DNA of 6,091 nt from Pseudomonadota bacterium (GTDB taxonomy: Bacteria > Pseudomonadota > Gammaproteobacteria > Xanthomonadales > Xanthomonadaceae): assembly GCA_023388955.1 (NCBI GenBank), contig JAEWFH010000202.1:1-6091 (forward strand), read 5' to 3'. Numbering within the stretch: position 1 is the first letter of the stretch; every line of letters begins with the position of its first letter. A model generated the notes under the pieces. The model was given only the letters and a program-made list of their open reading frames with translations, searched no databases and was not told the origin of the DNA. Of the stretch, positions 5,913-6,091 are shown piece by piece. Made by a program: the position numbers and the translations under genes.

Positions 5913-6091
5913 ATGACGCACCAGCGCTACGACGAATTCGGCTACGTCTCGCAGGACCCGGTCTCCGGGGTCCACCGGCTGGGCGCCAACGGCCCCAGCC
6001 TGACCACGGCCCTGGCCGCGGCCAGCGCCACGCGGCGCAAGGTGGCGCTGCTGCACATCGACATCGACATGTTCCGCTCCATCAACGTGAA
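5913..6091 (+). CDS. GGDEF-domain protein (diguanylate cyclase or GGDEF-EAL), N-terminal fragment cut by window end
   Basis: Only 59 complete codons are visible before the window ends. After about 20 polar residues comes HRLGANGPSLTTALAAASATRR and then KVALLHIDIDMFRSINV (43-59). This matches the start of a GGDEF domain: a helix, then strand beta-1 with the xLDxDxFKxxND motif, in which D50 begins the motif and D52 precedes the phenylalanine. Lys is replaced by Arg after the Phe. The GG(D/E)EF active-site motif, the rest of the domain and any EAL domain lie outside, so cyclase or phosphodiesterase activity cannot be judged. The domain begins so near the N-terminus that no sensor domain or membrane segment precedes it; sensing, if any, would be C-terminal or through a partner. 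An AGGG ribosome binding site supports ATG 5913. It is in the same frame as M28, separated from it by that gene's TAG, and the two are probably cotranscribed. Confidence 0.72.
   Translation, partial: MTHQRYDEFGYVSQDPVSGVHRLGANGPSLTTALAAASATRRKVALLHIDIDMFRSINV

Noticed and set aside
4926..6056. A 376-codon minus-strand open frame opposite the M28 gene, and similar ones at 3695-4585 and 387-1301
   Set aside because: These are antisense shadows of high-GC coding sequence. They show no motifs, have skewed composition, and lie opposite well-identified genes.
1..6091. Defence system, mobile element, CRISPR array, tRNA or prophage
   Set aside because: All long stretches are explained by housekeeping-type genes. 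I found no direct repeats, transposase, integrase or tRNA-like cloverleaf, and base composition is even throughout.

Overview
The window is a stretch of very GC-rich bacterial chromosome holding eight protein-coding genes, packed tightly and mostly on the plus strand. Strong G/C preference at third codon positions, near absence of TTA codons, and the protein set (a TrmB ending in RLGHGVWDLLY, a TrkA-C-containing SLC13 permease, a NirD-like Rieske ferredoxin, MscL, a PA-domain M28 peptidase and a GGDEF protein) suggest a gammaproteobacterium of the Xanthomonadaceae/Lysobacteraceae type, such as Lysobacter, Luteimonas or Stenotrophomonas. This placement is inference from protein style, not a database match.

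Layout. (1) 1-555, plus: 3' part of trmB, the tRNA m7G46 methyltransferase, cut by the window start. (2) 616-2454, plus: a 612-residue SLC13/DASS-type permease with two RCK/TrkA-C domains between its membrane halves. (3) 2451-2813, minus: a 120-residue Rieske [2Fe-2S] ferredoxin, convergent with the permease; their stop codons share the palindrome CTAG. (4) 2886-3173, plus: a small unrecognised membrane protein, divergent from the Rieske gene. (5) 3173-3883, plus: a fumarylacetoacetate hydrolase (FAH) family enzyme whose start overlaps the previous stop (TGATG). (6) 3950-4384, plus: mscL, with its own ribosome binding site and a possible promoter. (7) 4458-5885, plus: an exported zinc metallopeptidase of family M28; a strong GC hairpin lies between mscL and this gene. 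(8) 5913 to the window end, plus: the N-terminus of a GGDEF-type protein.

The genes do not form one pathway. They read as ordinary core-genome neighbours: RNA modification, transport, redox, organic-acid metabolism, osmotic protection, peptide breakdown and c-di-GMP signalling. The likely transcription units are trmB (possibly with the permease), the Rieske gene alone, the small membrane protein with the FAH gene, mscL, and M28 (possibly with the GGDEF gene). I saw no RNA gene, insertion sequence, CRISPR array, phage gene or defence system, and no sign of recent transfer. I found no undescribed system. The points most worth a second look are the coupled unknown membrane protein, the shared CTAG stop and the mscL-M28 hairpin.
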